Assembly (NCBI GenBank): GCA_025667525.1
Contig: CM046878.1
Location: 400,010,433-400,074,432 of the forward strand
DNA: 64,000 nt
Direction: 5' to 3'
DNA from: Glebionis coronaria
Lineage: Eukaryota > Streptophyta > Magnoliopsida > Asterales > Asteraceae
Below, one piece after another: positions 1 to 11,620 of this stretch; the stretch's first letter is position 1, and each line of letters starts with the position of its first letter. The translations under genes and the position numbers were made by a program. The notes below the pieces were generated by a model. That model was not told the DNA's origin and made no database searches. It was given only the letters and a program-made list of their open reading frames with translations.

Positions 1-187
1 TCTTAAGGTGTTGTCGCAACAACAAAGTTTACCGTTTTCTTTGTTAACTGTGATATATGCATGACAACCTTTAAACCGACTTTACTGTAATTTTGTAGAT
101 AAAAAACAAGATATCTTCAAGACAACCCAAAATATTATCACTAGAGAGAAGAAATAATGAAGTTGTTGATGGAACTTACAAAACATT

Positions 188-270
188 ATGAAAGGGTCAA
201 AATCTGGGTCAGAAATTAAGAAAGCATATCCTAAAGCTGAACTCAGACACCATCCTGACAAAGTTCTGTA
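188..270 (+). pseudogene. J-domain (DnaJ-like) fragment
   Basis: A frame opening at 188 reads SEIKKAYPKAELRHHPDK at about residues 8-25. This matches helix II and the HPD signature of a J domain, the part of Hsp40 co-chaperones that stimulates Hsp70 ATPase. Only this block is recognisable. The residues after it turn hydrophobic and run into a microsatellite, so the rest of the open frame is not coding. A proline replaces the usual basic residue after AY, which would disturb the helix. Plant TPR-DnaJ genes end an exon near this point, so it may be one exon of a gene lying left of the window, or a decayed copy. I see no convincing splice donor. Family is fairly sure; function is not. Confidence 0.45.
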
Positions 271-353
271 TTTGTTTACATTTGGCCTAGACTTACTGTT
301 TTTGTTTCTTTACATTCAGCTTGGATATACGGTTTTTGCTTATTGTTCATGTG

Positions 354-394
<41 letters not shown>

Positions 395-403
395 CATATA
401 TAT
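354..403. repeat. (AC)n(AT)n compound microsatellite
   Basis: About 12 AC units run directly into about 8 AT units and a short CATATATATG tail. Confidence 0.95.
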
Positions 404-1049
404 GGCGCGCTATTTGAAGAACCACTTTTTTGGTACAGAACCTAAAGAACCATCTTTTTACTACTAATAATGTATGATGTACAACATTATAATGCTAGAT
501 GGAAGTTTTGAAAATATCTATTATTTATTTGAGAAAAGAGAATAAATTAAGGGTAAATTAGGTATTTTGATGCAAAATAAATTTTGCCTTTTTTTAATTT
601 TCTTTAAATAAAAATACAACTATTTCATTAAAATACAAATTTTTAATTAAAAATTCGTTTTTAAAAAAGCCTTTAATTTTCTATTTTTTATTAATTTTTT
701 CTAGGAAACAAGTTTTTTAAGAAAACACATACATCTAATTTTTAAACATTATAGTTTACATAGATGTGTTGCGTACATGTATGTTTATTTTAAATTTGAT
801 CATTTTCATACTTTCCTTGTTAAAAGTCTTCAACCGAATTTTTTTTTCATAAAAATGGTTATTACATTTATGTTAGAAAATATTACCATAAAAGAATAGA
901 AACAAAACACATGTATGATCTCTAAATCTATAACAAAAGAAGGAAACGTGTATACAATATACAAAATTTTATATCATCTGAAATATAATTCTATATTGCT
1001 ACATAAGAGATTCTAAAACACATGTGCACTATTCAAAAGAACAAACATC
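404..1049. other. AT-rich spacer without features
   Basis: Very AT-rich sequence with many homopolymer T and A runs. I see no ORF of note, no RNA gene and no element end. Confidence 0.6.
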
Positions 1050-1205
1050 CATGCTTCGAGAGCATATATGCACGGCTTTAAAAACATATACGTACGGCCT
1101 CAAAAACATATATGTACGGCTTCGAAAACATATATGTACGGCTTCGAAAACATATATGTACGACTTCTTCGGAAACATATAATCACGATTCCGAGACCAT
1201 ATATA
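1050..1205. repeat. 22-bp minisatellite, array 1
   Basis: About six imperfect tandem copies of a 22-bp unit close to GTACGGCTTCGAAAACATAT plus AT. The central copies are nearly identical and the outer ones are degenerate. A short open frame over the array only reflects a unit with few stops. The same unit recurs at 4948-5030. Confidence 0.85.
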
Positions 1206-1349
1206 CACACCATTAAAAGACGTTTAATCCTCTTCATCACGTATGATATGAGCTAAATTACTCATATCATTTGTATCTTAAAACAATGAATAAATGCATA
1301 AAATGTTTAAATATGGCCTTGTATATGTGTATTTGTTGTTTCATGTGTG

Positions 1350-4300
1350 TAGGTACCCGAGATCACGAAAACCGGCATGATCGACACGAGTATTGAAGAA
1401 AAGATCAATGAAGCCAAAATCAAGTTGGTTTTCGAGTATTGAACTCTATCAAAGTTATTTGGGCCTTGTGGGTCCCACTTATGATTAATGGGCCCAAAAG
1501 CCCATTTGAGAGGATGTATTATTTACCTTTGGTTTCAAAAGCCCAAATGGCCCAAAAAAGTTTAATGTGACGGATGGAGTACTTATAATCAATGGCTACA
1601 AGCCCACTAAAAGCCCAAGTTCTATGATAAAGTGTATGAAACGGTTAGGTTTTAAAGTGAAAAGTTTTTTTCACATAACGTTTATAAACACATTCATCCC
1701 ACACCACACAATTCTTCGTTAATAACAAAGTATAACTCGCCTTTCTCTCCCACATCAAAAATGACCAGAAACATCACTTTTCACCCTAACCCTAACTGTC
1801 AAATATTGGGGCTTTTTTAGGCACGTGAGATCCACACACTTGGGAATTAATTCCCAAGTTTTTTGGACTAGGAAGATGGAGGTCCTATGGGTGACGTGGC
1901 CTCTTTCTTGCCTGTTATTGGCTTAACCACATCATTCCCCACCAATATACCTATAAGGAGAAGACACCTCAGCATTCAAAGAAGCACAACAAACACAAAC
2001 CCATCCACGGTGGCATTCCGTGTGATGGTAATTTGATATTAGCTGTTGATTGGAATCGAGAAGAGAGAGAATAAGGATTTGACGGTCAAGATTAAGGGTT
2101 CTTCTCAGCAAACTTTCACTGAAGGGGCTAGGGGTTTGCCCATAAAAACCCCCGAAAATAGATGTAAAATCATCCTTTTTTTACTTTATCGTTATAATGA
2201 TAGCTTTTAGATTAAATTGTAATTTTCTTTTTCTTTAGTATTGTAATAATCGTTTGGTGAAATAAAAGTTTAGTTTTAGTCTCGCAATCTTTTGCCTGCG
2301 TTTGTTTAAATTTTTATGCAATTTAAATCTAATAATAACTATTGTCTATAACTGAGGAATAGTCATTTATGCTAAATCAATAACTTAAGTGAACATTTGA
2401 GTAAGATTTGGTATATACTCGATTTATCTCACTGATAATCGGGTTAAAAAAGAAGCTACTGGTCCGAATGTGTTTGATGTTTATGCTGGTTCGAGATAAT
2501 GTGTGTGGTTTGAGTTTCTGGTTCAATAATTAGTGTTTGGATTAAGTCACGATAGTTAGAAGTTGTTGGAGAGTTTTATCAGAGTCGAATCATAAGGAAG
2601 CTCAGCGCCTACCTTCACATCAAAGGATCATCTATAACAAGGGTTAAGCTCGTTTTTATTTCACTGCTATATTAGAATAATTTTACTCGTTTTTATTTTA
2701 CTGTCTTAGATCTGTTATTATTTTCTTTGTTTGGATTTCAATGAATCTACTATAATGATATGATAGAGGTTTAGTTGGAGTTGATTTATAATTGTTAGAT
2801 TGATTCATACCTAGAATATTTGAGTAATCTATTTAGAATAATAGTCACATTATTAGGGTGTTTTATTTTGTTAAGTAAATTGTGCTAGTAGATTGTTTAA
2901 GCGTGTTGCTGATATGGATCATAGGTTTTTGCTAGGGTTGTTAAGCTTTTCGAGTGTTTAGCTGCTTGATATTGATATTTCTGTTTATGATAATGTTTCT
3001 AATAAAACTGATAGATTTAAAGGTTTTTCTTTGACTCTAATGTCGTTTAATATTGAAGTTTGGCTGCTTAAGTTTTAGGTACTGTATCCGTGAGAGAGTT
3101 TTCTGCAAGTAGTGTTTGAATCAGCTGCTCGTTAGGTTTATATAGTGAGTTGGTTTCAGTCTGAGTTTGCTAATTATTGATACTGAGTTATGGTTTGCTG
3201 CTGAATCATACAAGTAAATCTTTGAATTTTAGATCTGTTTATGTTGATTGATTTGCTCATATAAGCTGTTAGGAACTTAGACCTGCTTAACTGATATGAA
3301 TGTTTAAGATACTAGACATGATCTTTGGGTTAATCATTGTGATTCTGAGTGTAAGTTTATAATAGATTGCTGTTTTTGTTTAGAACTCTGCTGATTATTT
3401 GTTTAAGTCTAAATATGAAGTTTGCTGATAAATGCTTGATTGCTGATTTAGATTACCCAATATGAGTTATATTGTGATAGCTGGTTAACTGATATAACTG
3501 CTTGTTTTTGGATTAGATTGTAGCTGTTGTTATGAATACCTGTATTGTCTTTAATTATACTATTTAAAAAATTAACTCAGTTTAAAGTAACTGATTATCG
3601 ATTAAATTCGTGTTTAATAAAAATAATAACAAAAACTTGTCTCCAGCAGGTCTTGAACTCGAGACCTGCGTGTTATAGGTAATTCGTGTTAACCAACTGG
3701 GCTAATGGTCTTTTTGTTTATATATCTCTAAAAGACTCTATTATATATTCTAGTTTTGAACTGTCGGTTTTTTTAATTGATTTTAATACAAAGTTGTCAA
3801 TTAGTAATATTAAATAATTTGTTTTAAATAAATTTTATAATGTTTAAATAAATTAATTAATTAAAAAAAGAAAATCAAAATATATTTTATTATTTTTAGA
3901 AATTTAAAATTAGTTTTTAGATGAATTAGTTTTTAAATAATTAGATTTTAATTAATTTTGTTTTAATAAAAAAACATATAGTTTTAATAGACTATATGAA
4001 TTTAAAGTAAAAGTAATATTTAAAATGGATTAAATTAGTTTAAGTGTAAAAGTGTTTTCAATTAAATAGTTTAAATTTTAATAGTTTAAATAAATGTCTT
4101 TAGATTAAATAACGGGGAATGACTCATGCACTTAGGATTTAATTAATTCTAAAATTGGTAGAAGTAATTTTAGTTTAAAAACCGATAACCCATTCAAATC
4201 AATTGTCCAAATTGAATCAAAACGTCTCAAGTTCACTCGATCTTCGTGTACAACGAACTTGGATCATCAACGTGTTTAATCATATCCGTCTTCGACTTAT

Positions 4301-4398
4301 TTTTTGCTAATTACCTTTTGCTAAGGGTAATTGCCTAAATTTGTCCTATATCGTATATCATTAAAATACATCGACATTCCACGACACATCAAAAATTT
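1350..4398 (+). mobile_element. LTR-like fragment of a Ty3/gypsy element (Athila/Tat type?)
   Basis: This stretch has no coding content but looks like a long LTR. It contains a TATA-like stretch near 1946-1957, followed by a CA-rich leader-like segment and then T-rich sequence. At its right end it abuts a primer-binding-site-like sequence complementary to tRNA-Asp (4399-4416), as in Athila/Tat elements. The left boundary is uncertain; I found no second LTR and no TSD. No gag or pol follows, so only a 5' LTR plus primer site would remain. It could instead be unrelated spacer that happens to end at a tRNA-like sequence. Confidence 0.4.
3641..3710 (-). pseudogene. tRNA-Ile-like pseudogene
   Basis: Read on the minus strand, the segment begins GACCATTAGCCCAGTTGG, a good RNA polymerase III A box. 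It carries GAGTTCAAGACC as B box at the spacing of a tRNA, and an 8-bp T-arm-like stem (GCAGGTCT with AGACCTGC, shifted). The order resembles plant tRNA-Ile. The D stem does not pair and the acceptor ends do not match, so it should not fold as a functional tRNA. It may be a decayed tRNA gene or the head of a tRNA-derived SINE; I see no SINE tail. Confidence 0.5.
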
Positions 4399-4425
4399 TG
4401 ACGCTGCTGCCGGGGATCGAACCCG
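4399..4425 (+). other. Primer-binding-site-like sequence, tRNA-Asp type
   Basis: TGACGCTGCTGCCGGGGA matches 15 of 18 bases of the complement of the plant tRNA-Asp 3' end, the primer of Athila/Tat Ty3/gypsy elements. The match continues through TCGAACCCG, the complement of the T arm. It is therefore longer than a usual primer site and could also be the 3' half of a tRNA pseudogene on the minus strand. Confidence 0.5.
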
Positions 4426-4811
4426 AGTCACCAATTACTCATATCAACGTACGTCATTCCTATGATTAGCCCATCCTCTACAACAAATATAAAAAAAATT
4501 AGTGATATTAAAAACAAGATCTTTCATGCATAATCGGTGGATACTAATGATGCATTATTAAACATTTTTTTACTCACTTCTAGAGATGAGAAAAAAACTT
4601 ATGGATGGACGGAATTCTTATAGTGAATCTTGTAGCTTCAAAATTAGTTTACTTGTTATTTTGTCAAGAATATCTTTATTCTTAACTACTTACACATTCT
4701 CTTGCAACTTTATAAGCATTTTTGTTTCTAACAACTACGTTGTTTTGTAGAAGCCATTATATGTAGTTATATTTTTGTTATCAAAATCAACACATGTGAA
4801 TGTAATCAATA

Positions 4812-4917
4812 TTTTATGCGACCAAAAATGTGAATGAAATAGTAAAAAAAAACTCTCTACGCTTACCGGATTCAAATTCAGAATTCATTTTTTATGCGAC
4901 CAAAAATGTGAATGAAA
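4812..4917. repeat. 28-bp direct repeat pair
   Basis: A 28-bp block starting TTTTATGCGACCAAAAATG occurs exactly at 4812-4839 and again at 4890-4917, 78 bp apart. It lies just before minisatellite array 2. No function is evident. Confidence 0.85.
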
Positions 4918-4947
4918 CAAAAAAAACGAACCTTAGAAAAAAGTGGG

Positions 4948-5030
4948 ATATGAGCGGTCTCGAAAACAGGTATGTACGGTCTCGAAAACATGTATGTACG
5001 GTCTCGAGAACATGTATGTACTTGTGCATC
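4948..5030. repeat. 22-bp minisatellite, array 2
   Basis: Three to four copies of GTACGGTCTCGAAAACATGT plus AT, the same 22-bp length and consensus as the array at 1050-1205, differing at a few fixed positions. Confidence 0.85.
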
Positions 5031-6640
5031 CATCATCTTCATTACATAGCGTCATTCCTCATCCCCTGAATCAAATATATAAAAACAAATCAAAAACTAA
5101 TGATACAAAAAAATAGATATATAAATGTTTTATTGACAAACATTTAATCCAGCTAGTAACACTCAGTGATTTTTCAAACCCCGCTCAATTATGGTTGCAA
5201 AAACTTGGCTTTATAACAAGACAACTATATTTATCATATATACATCAGACATTCACATCAAAAAGTTACACAACAACATCGCATGATTATTCAAAAAAGA
5301 ATCACAAACATTAATACATAAAAGATTCATGTAAAAACAAATTAGACTTTAATATATCATTAGATTTTGTTTGTATTCATTTTAACACAAACATGAAGAT
5401 TATTAAAAAAACAGATCGAGACTAACAATTACAACTTACATGAAGCTTTTTAAAATTTAAGACTATTAGATCTTACTCCATTAATCATCTTCTCTAATAA
5501 ATCATTAAAGGCCGAGTCACGCAATGATTTGTCATCCTTGTATGCGACCGATTATTATCTTCGACGACAACCACGAATGGCCCAACACCAACGACTCTCT
5601 TGTTAGATGGAATCTACAAGGAGTTGTGATACAAGTGGTTAAGGTTTTTGTGATGGAAAATGAAGATTGAAAGAGAACTAGTAAAGCGGCTTTAGATCTC
5701 GATGGAAGAAGGTCGGATATGATTTTGGTTTTAATATACAACTGTTGTTTCAAAGATGCTATTTTTATGGGAAATCATAATACCATATTTGTCCATTCTT
5801 ATTTTCTTTTTTTGTAAATGATTAATTACGAGGATTAACGCCCGCGCTCCGCAGCGGGGCATTTTGGGGCAATGTTTAGAGGGAAGGTTTGGCCTTGTTT
5901 TCTTATTGTCTTAGTTATACCTCCTCTCATATCAAATATAGATTGTTAAGGATGGCGATGGTGAGGTTGATGCATATACATTACATGAGCAACATTATAC
6001 CAATAATAAAAGCGCCAAAGGACAAAAGGATGAAACTTAAAATAGTTTTATAAAGGTTGTATTAACATAATAGAAGGCGAAGACTAAAGTTGTACTGTAT
6101 GAAGCATTTACAAAAGCAAATCATGAAGCATATATATGTAGAGCCATAATCAGATAGAAGACTAAGCACAAATGGTAATGTTATTCTATGACTATGCAAC
6201 TCCTGCCGCCTTTGTTAGTTAACTGTTTTTATTCGAAAAACCTTGTTAACATTGGGTCAACATACTCTGTCATGAATCTGATGCATTTTCAAGGATTTTC
6301 ACCTCCTGAGATCATAGGTCTGCATAATTTCAAAAGATGATTAGGCTATGATACCAAAAGAAAAGGAAAAAAATAGCAAACTGGCTGTGCAAGAAACAGT
6401 TTTTTCCGAAAAACATGTCCTATGTTAGTATCTCAAAGTTAATCACAAACTTCATGCTTTGCAAATAACGACACTTTTTTTAAAATGATTTAATAACTTT
6501 TATGCATTTATATATAATTTTACATGTTCAATACTTTGTACATTGTATTAGTTGCTAAGGCAGTGGTTCTTGATTGTTGTGGTCCCTTACAACACTCCTT
6601 TTAAACCGTGAAAACTGATTATCCAACAAAAAAAGCAAGA
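5031..6640. other. Left host flank, no identified gene
   Basis: AT-rich sequence. A 73-codon minus-strand frame (5532-5753) lies in slightly richer sequence, but its product is not recognisable and I do not call it. A GC-rich imperfect hairpin sits at 5840-5860. At the right end, the minus-strand reading block that begins at 58507 continues across the target site of element B to a TAA at 6587-6589. Confidence 0.5.
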
Positions 6641-6645
6641 GTTAT
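6641..6645. repeat. Target-site duplication of element B, left copy (gttat)
   Basis: Identical to 58407-58411, directly outside the two outer LTR ends of B. Confidence 0.93.
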
Positions 6646-7244
6646 TGTAACACCCCCAAATTTATACAACTCAATACAGCGGAAGACTCGTTGGTGTTAC
6701 GGGATAGCACATTACTCACATCATAGACAACGCATAAAAATCGCGTCGTTTAATAATAAAGCATTTCCATTCATAATTATCAAAGTTACATAGGTCCCAA
6801 GTCATAATCATTTCATACAATTTTACAAAAGATTTAAATGGAAATTGTTATTTAAGTGTGGGCCATGAATTCTTGTTGTCTTCCCGAGAATTACCTTCAA
6901 GTACCTGAGATAAAACATGTTAAAAGAAAAGGTCAGCGATAACGCCGAGTGAATTCATAGAGTTTAATAAAATCCATCAATATAACATCGGTACAAAATT
7001 ATTACCGAAAATCATTTTGTACAAATCATTGTAATAGGCCATAAAATAGCCAAAGTCATTTTATACAAATCCTTATCAAAATCATAATATAGGCATTTGC
7101 CTTAAAAATATTATACGAACCATTGTCGTAAAAACATCATACAAAACGTTTTACAACGTTGTATAGATTAAATAAAAACCGTTATATGAATATGGTTATG
7201 AAAAAAAAGCAAAACACAAACATAATATTAAGAATATGACCCCG
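6646..7244 (-). repeat. Element B 3' LTR, first segment
   Basis: This segment starts TGTAACACCCCC and matches 30366-30966 with about seven differences. Element A interrupts it after 7244. An 8-bp inverted repeat, GTAACACC at 6647-6654 and GGTGTTAC at 6693-6700, marks the LTR end. Confidence 0.92.
7240..7244. repeat. Target-site duplication of element A, left copy (ccccg)
   Basis: Repeated at 19560-19564. Removing A and one copy restores the sequence of the other B LTR near 30962. Confidence 0.93.
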
Positions 7245-10200
7245 TGTGACAATCTAACATTTTCAGGTAGTGATATTTTCTCGTATAATATTTTGAAACT
7301 TATTTTTGTGTTGGTTGACGAACTCACAATTTACGGATTTAAATTTGGGCTTACGTGCATAATTTAGCGTCTTTTACGATTAAACCGGAAACCTTAGGAT
7401 TACGTATTTACGTTTTTGAACTCCGTCTTTTTATGAGACAATTTTTATTGGATTCGTTTTGTGACGTTGATTCATAATTTATAAAAATGTTTTTTCGTAA
7501 AACGACCCGAGGGCACGCAAATCGAGAAAACTAGAATCGAGGAATACCCGTAAACTAGTGAGATGGGACAAAATACATTGTCCCACCCCACTAGCACCAT
7601 GGGACGGCACAAACAAGACACCACATCAATATGTGGCATCTTGTTAACTTGTTAGCTACAAGTGTAAGACTAAGCTTACACCTTAAGCCATTACTAGCTA
7701 AAACCATCAAACATTCCACCACTTCACACATACCATCTTTCTACACATGCAAACAACCTCAAAACTCTCTCAAAAACCTTCCCCTTGCCGTCCACTTTGA
7801 AGCACAAAACACCCCTTTTGATCTTTTCTAGCCACAAATACATGTTAACTAGCTCTATCATGGAGTTATCTTGAAGCCTTAATCATTTGGTGGCCATATT
7901 AACAACATAGGAGGTGATTTGCTTGTGTCCTAGGGCTGATTTCTCAACTATTGTTCTTGGTGTTTGATGATCTTGGAGTTACTTTTGGTGTTCATCAAGT
8001 TCTTGTCTTCCAAAAACAAGAAATACACTTGGTTGGTAAAGAAGATCATCCTCTCCATTTTCTCTTGTTATTTTTGTAAAGAACAAATGTATTTTCTTTA
8101 TTATTTTATATGTATATGATGAATATATGATGATAAAAATGTTGTGTGGGGATCAAGTGTTGATAAATATGCTTAAAATGGTTAATAACTATAAGAAATA
8201 AGGCTAAAATCATGATTATTTAGTTGGCTGTATAAAAACAGTATATAACTAAAACTTGAACTGATAAACTTGCATGGTATGATCCATTTACAGTAAGTAC
8301 AAGATGTTATACACATGTGAGAGTTGGCCATTCAATGAAATCATTATAATGAGTGAGATATGATCAAAACAAGATGAGTATGCAAATCTGAGTAAGCTGT
8401 TTTGTAGGGACTGTTAAGCATAGATAAACTTACAATGAGCAGTAGCTATAACTAAGTTAAATGTAGAACATAATATGAAGATCATGCCATCCAAAAATGA
8501 GCTTCTAATTCATTATAGAACTCTAGATATGATAAAAACGGTGAACATGAAAATAAAAAACAGATTTTGAGAATTAATGTTTATTATTATTATATAAGCA
8601 CTCAAATTTTATTCTATAAAATGTAAAATAAAAACCCACTAACTTATGAAACTTATTTATATAAATATGTAAAAGGTTGAATAAATGGATAAATTATATA
8701 AATGGTAGTGGAATAATATTTATAAGTAATAAAAACTATAAACTTGATTTTTTCGACTTTTTCGGCTATTACCGTAAAATTAACGTTTTTCGCCAAATAA
8801 AACTTAGACGATCAAACCCGTCTAATGTAAAGTTTTTAAAAGTAATATACTGATATATAAGTAACTAATACAAGTAAAAACCGATAAAACCCGAACTATA
8901 GGACATACGGACATTAACGAGCTAACTAAGCATATTGGACTAATAATTGGACTAAATAAGTTAACCACTTATAAAAAGAACTTATTGGGCTTAACCCATT
9001 TGGGACCAACATGGAAAGTATATATACTGATAATATAAGTATAAAATAGATTAAAACAAGTTAAAGAACTTATACTAAGCTTATTGGACTTAAAATAGGT
9101 AATTAGGTAAAACTAGTAAAAAGTTACCAAAACGTAAACACTAAAATGAGTAAACAAGGATGTATAAACCCACTTGATCATCATCATATGTACAAAATCA
9201 TCATATGTATATTGTTATTTTGATAAAAGTCATTGGACAAAAGTCTAAGACCGATTATTATTTATATAGGTTTTCGTGACCGAAACACGCCCGTAGCCGA
9301 TAATCCGCCTTTCATTATCAACGTGAGTTCATAGCCTCGCACCCTTTTAAATGTTTTATAAAATGATTTGTAAACCCGCGAGGGAGATAACATGCTAGTT
9401 TTTGATAAAAATAGAACACAAGTAGTCCCGATGGTATGCTTAATGATATGGACCCGAATGATGCTATGACCCTATAAACGAGACTAAAAGGATTATTAGT
9501 AGTTAGGTTATGTCACTTAAAGTCCCATTAGCATGAATTGTGAACTACCGGGATTTGGTAGACGCTTATGCATTTGATAGTACTATTTGGGGACGATCAC
9601 CCCAGTTCGCGCCTTGACGGTTGATCCCCGTCGTACCACATTGATTGGTAAGCGAATTTATGTATGAGAAGATTCCATAGCGTGATTTTTGTGACGACAC
9701 GCTAACTTAGATGGGCAAATTGTTTGTCGGGTTCGCGGCCCGCTGTTTTCATAGTAAGGTAACAATGTCATGCGGCTAGTAATAATCCTAATCCAAATAA
9801 AATGTATCCTATACATAATGTAATCCAATAACGACGCGAATAACGATGAATATATTACCTATAATGGTAATATTGAGGCTACGGTCTCATGGACGGTTTG
9901 AGATGTATGCTTGATTTATATATTGCCTGACTAGCAATATGAGGACTTACTTCCGATATTATACTTGTGTTCTGATTTTAAATGATTGTTTTATATAACG
10001 GTTTTTATTAAACTCTATGAATTCACTCGGCATTCGCTGATATGAGTTTTGCATGTTTTTATCTCAGGTGCTTGAAGGTAATCCGGATGGAGATCGACTC
10101 TGATGGCCCACATAATATTAAAAATGTTCATTCGATCTATGTTTTGTAAACTTAATGACCTGTGTAATTTGGGACCTGTTGTACACTTTAAAACTTTTTA

Positions 10201-10329
10201 TCGAATGAATGTATGTTGAACCTTGTACAACCATTTTTATGTGTTGTCTATGATTGGAGTTATTGTGCTATCCCGTAACACTCTAAAAGACCCTTCCGCT
10301 GTACCGATACAAAAATTGAGAGTGTTACA
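7245..10329 (+). repeat. Element A 5' LTR
   Basis: It starts TGTGACAATCTAAC and ends AGAGTGTTACA. The end carries a 10-bp inverted repeat (10275-10284 with 10319-10328) around the conserved loop CTTCCGCTGTA. Short frames inside (for example 7631-7831) recur in the other LTR and are not genes. Confidence 0.95.
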
Positions 10330-10330
10330 G

Positions 10331-10349
10331 TTTGGTACCAGAGCTCTCG
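10331..10349 (+). other. Primer-binding site, initiator-Met tRNA
   Basis: TTTGGTACCAGAGCTCTCG lies one base after the LTR. It differs at one base from the usual plant TGGTATCAGAGC primer site, a change shared with element C. Minus-strand DNA synthesis would start here. Confidence 0.88.
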
Positions 10350-10477
10350 TTATAGAGAACAAAAGATTTTAAAAACCAAGGTTTTGAACAAAACTTTTCA
10401 AAATCTTTTGACAATGAACATTTAAGAAATTATTTGAAAAATCTTTTGACTATAACGGTGCCAGAGATCTCCGACGT
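10348..10477 (+). promoter_or_regulatory. Leader stem-loop with a second primer-site-like copy
   Basis: CGTTATAG (10348-10355) and CAAAAGATTT (10360-10369) are complementary to AAATCTTTTG (10439-10448) and CTATAACG (10450-10457), giving an 18-bp interrupted stem. A second AAATCTTTTGAC near 10401-10412 could pair alternatively. GGTGCCAGAGATCTCCGACG after the stem imitates the primer site. The same layout is present in C, and the outer stem is also in B. It may serve packaging, dimerisation or primer placement; this is inference. Confidence 0.55.
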
Positions 10478-10609
10478 TACCAACAAGCCCTATTGAGAAG
10501 ATATATATTTTGATATATATAATTTAATTTATATATATGTATATATCGTGATTTCATTATGTAATTGTTTAACTAGTATGTTATCCTAATACGAGATATA
10601 TATATATAA

Positions 10610-11620
10610 ATGCAGATTGTCATGGCTGACCCTAATATTCCTGTAGAAAACCATGCTATTCCCGAACCTAATGTAGATGATGATCCTTATTTAGACTTAG
10701 TAGATTATGATATAGATGATGAGGAGGAACCTTTTGAGGATCCCGAGCCCGAGTTAGGACTAGGAGATCAGATTGCCCCTCAGGTTGACTTGGTAGAGAA
10801 TGAGATTTAGAATGTTGATATAGAGAATGATGATGAGATTGGGTTAGATAATTTAGATGATGAGATTGACGACGAGGATGTCGAGGAGGATGTAGGTATA
10901 GATGTTGAGGTCGATGATGATGAGGAAGCCGAGCTTATTTATCCTTATGATGTTCCAGAGGGCGAGCCTTTACCCCCACCAGTTTATTTGTCTGATTCTG
11001 AGGTTGAGTTACCTAGGGATGAAATGTCTGAATCGTCTGAATCTGATTCTGAATCAGAGGAGGATGAGGATGATAATGCACCTGATGGTACTGATGGTAT
11101 TGCTACTCGTAGACTTGAGATAGGAGAGTCGTCTAGTGCTCGAGAGGCTACTCATATTGATGGTCTTGCACCATGGACCTTGAGACGTGATCTAGATGCT
11201 TCCCGTGTTAAGAGTTGTATGACAGAGATCAGATTAGGTGTTGTTCAGACTCAAGTTGCTTATTTGGAGTCGAAGACTAAGGTTGGTGAGAAAGAGCGGG
11301 AATTGCTTAGTTTAGATTTGACTGATGTAGAGCGTGGTTTGAATGAGGCTTTTAGGAGGTTATCGATGTTAGAAAGTGGTGAGTTTGCTGCTATGAAGAA
11401 AAAGGTGAATTCTATGGAGATTCAGTTGAATGTAGCTCGTGCGATGCGTGAGAAAGCTGAGAAGGAGTTGAATATATCTGTGGGTTGGAATAGTAGATTT
11501 TATGCTGACATGGTTGAAAGAGGAGTGATCCGTAAGCACCCAGCTGAAGATGTGTCTAGCGATCGTCCGACAAAGATACAGAAGACGATGGTTGATGGAC
11601 CATCTGGCGGTTCTCAGTAG
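10610..11620 (+). pseudogene. Acidic ORF upstream of gag (element A), one nonsense codon
   Basis: A single frame of 336 codons runs from ATG 10610 (MQIVMADPN; a second start lies at MADPN) to TAG at 11618-11620. It is interrupted by one in-frame TAG at 10808-10810. The first third or so is dominated by Asp and Glu, with repeated ENE and DDE blocks. The second half is predicted helical and partly coiled coil. The C-terminal tail has basic patches (KHPAED, RPTKIQK). I recognise no domain. The same ORF is in element C at the same place, so it belongs to the element and was not captured here. It lies after the leader and 289 bp before gag. Possible roles are an accessory nucleocapsid, chromatin-binding or assembly protein, or an extended Gag; all are inference. 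Confidence 0.7.

Noticed and set aside
1050..1205. Possible CRISPR-like array
   Set aside because: The repeats are directly tandem without unique spacers, and the genome is a plant nuclear one.
1783..1796. Telomere-like CCTAACCCTAAC
   Set aside because: Only two units, and the plant telomere unit is CCCTAAA; chance or ordinary LTR sequence.
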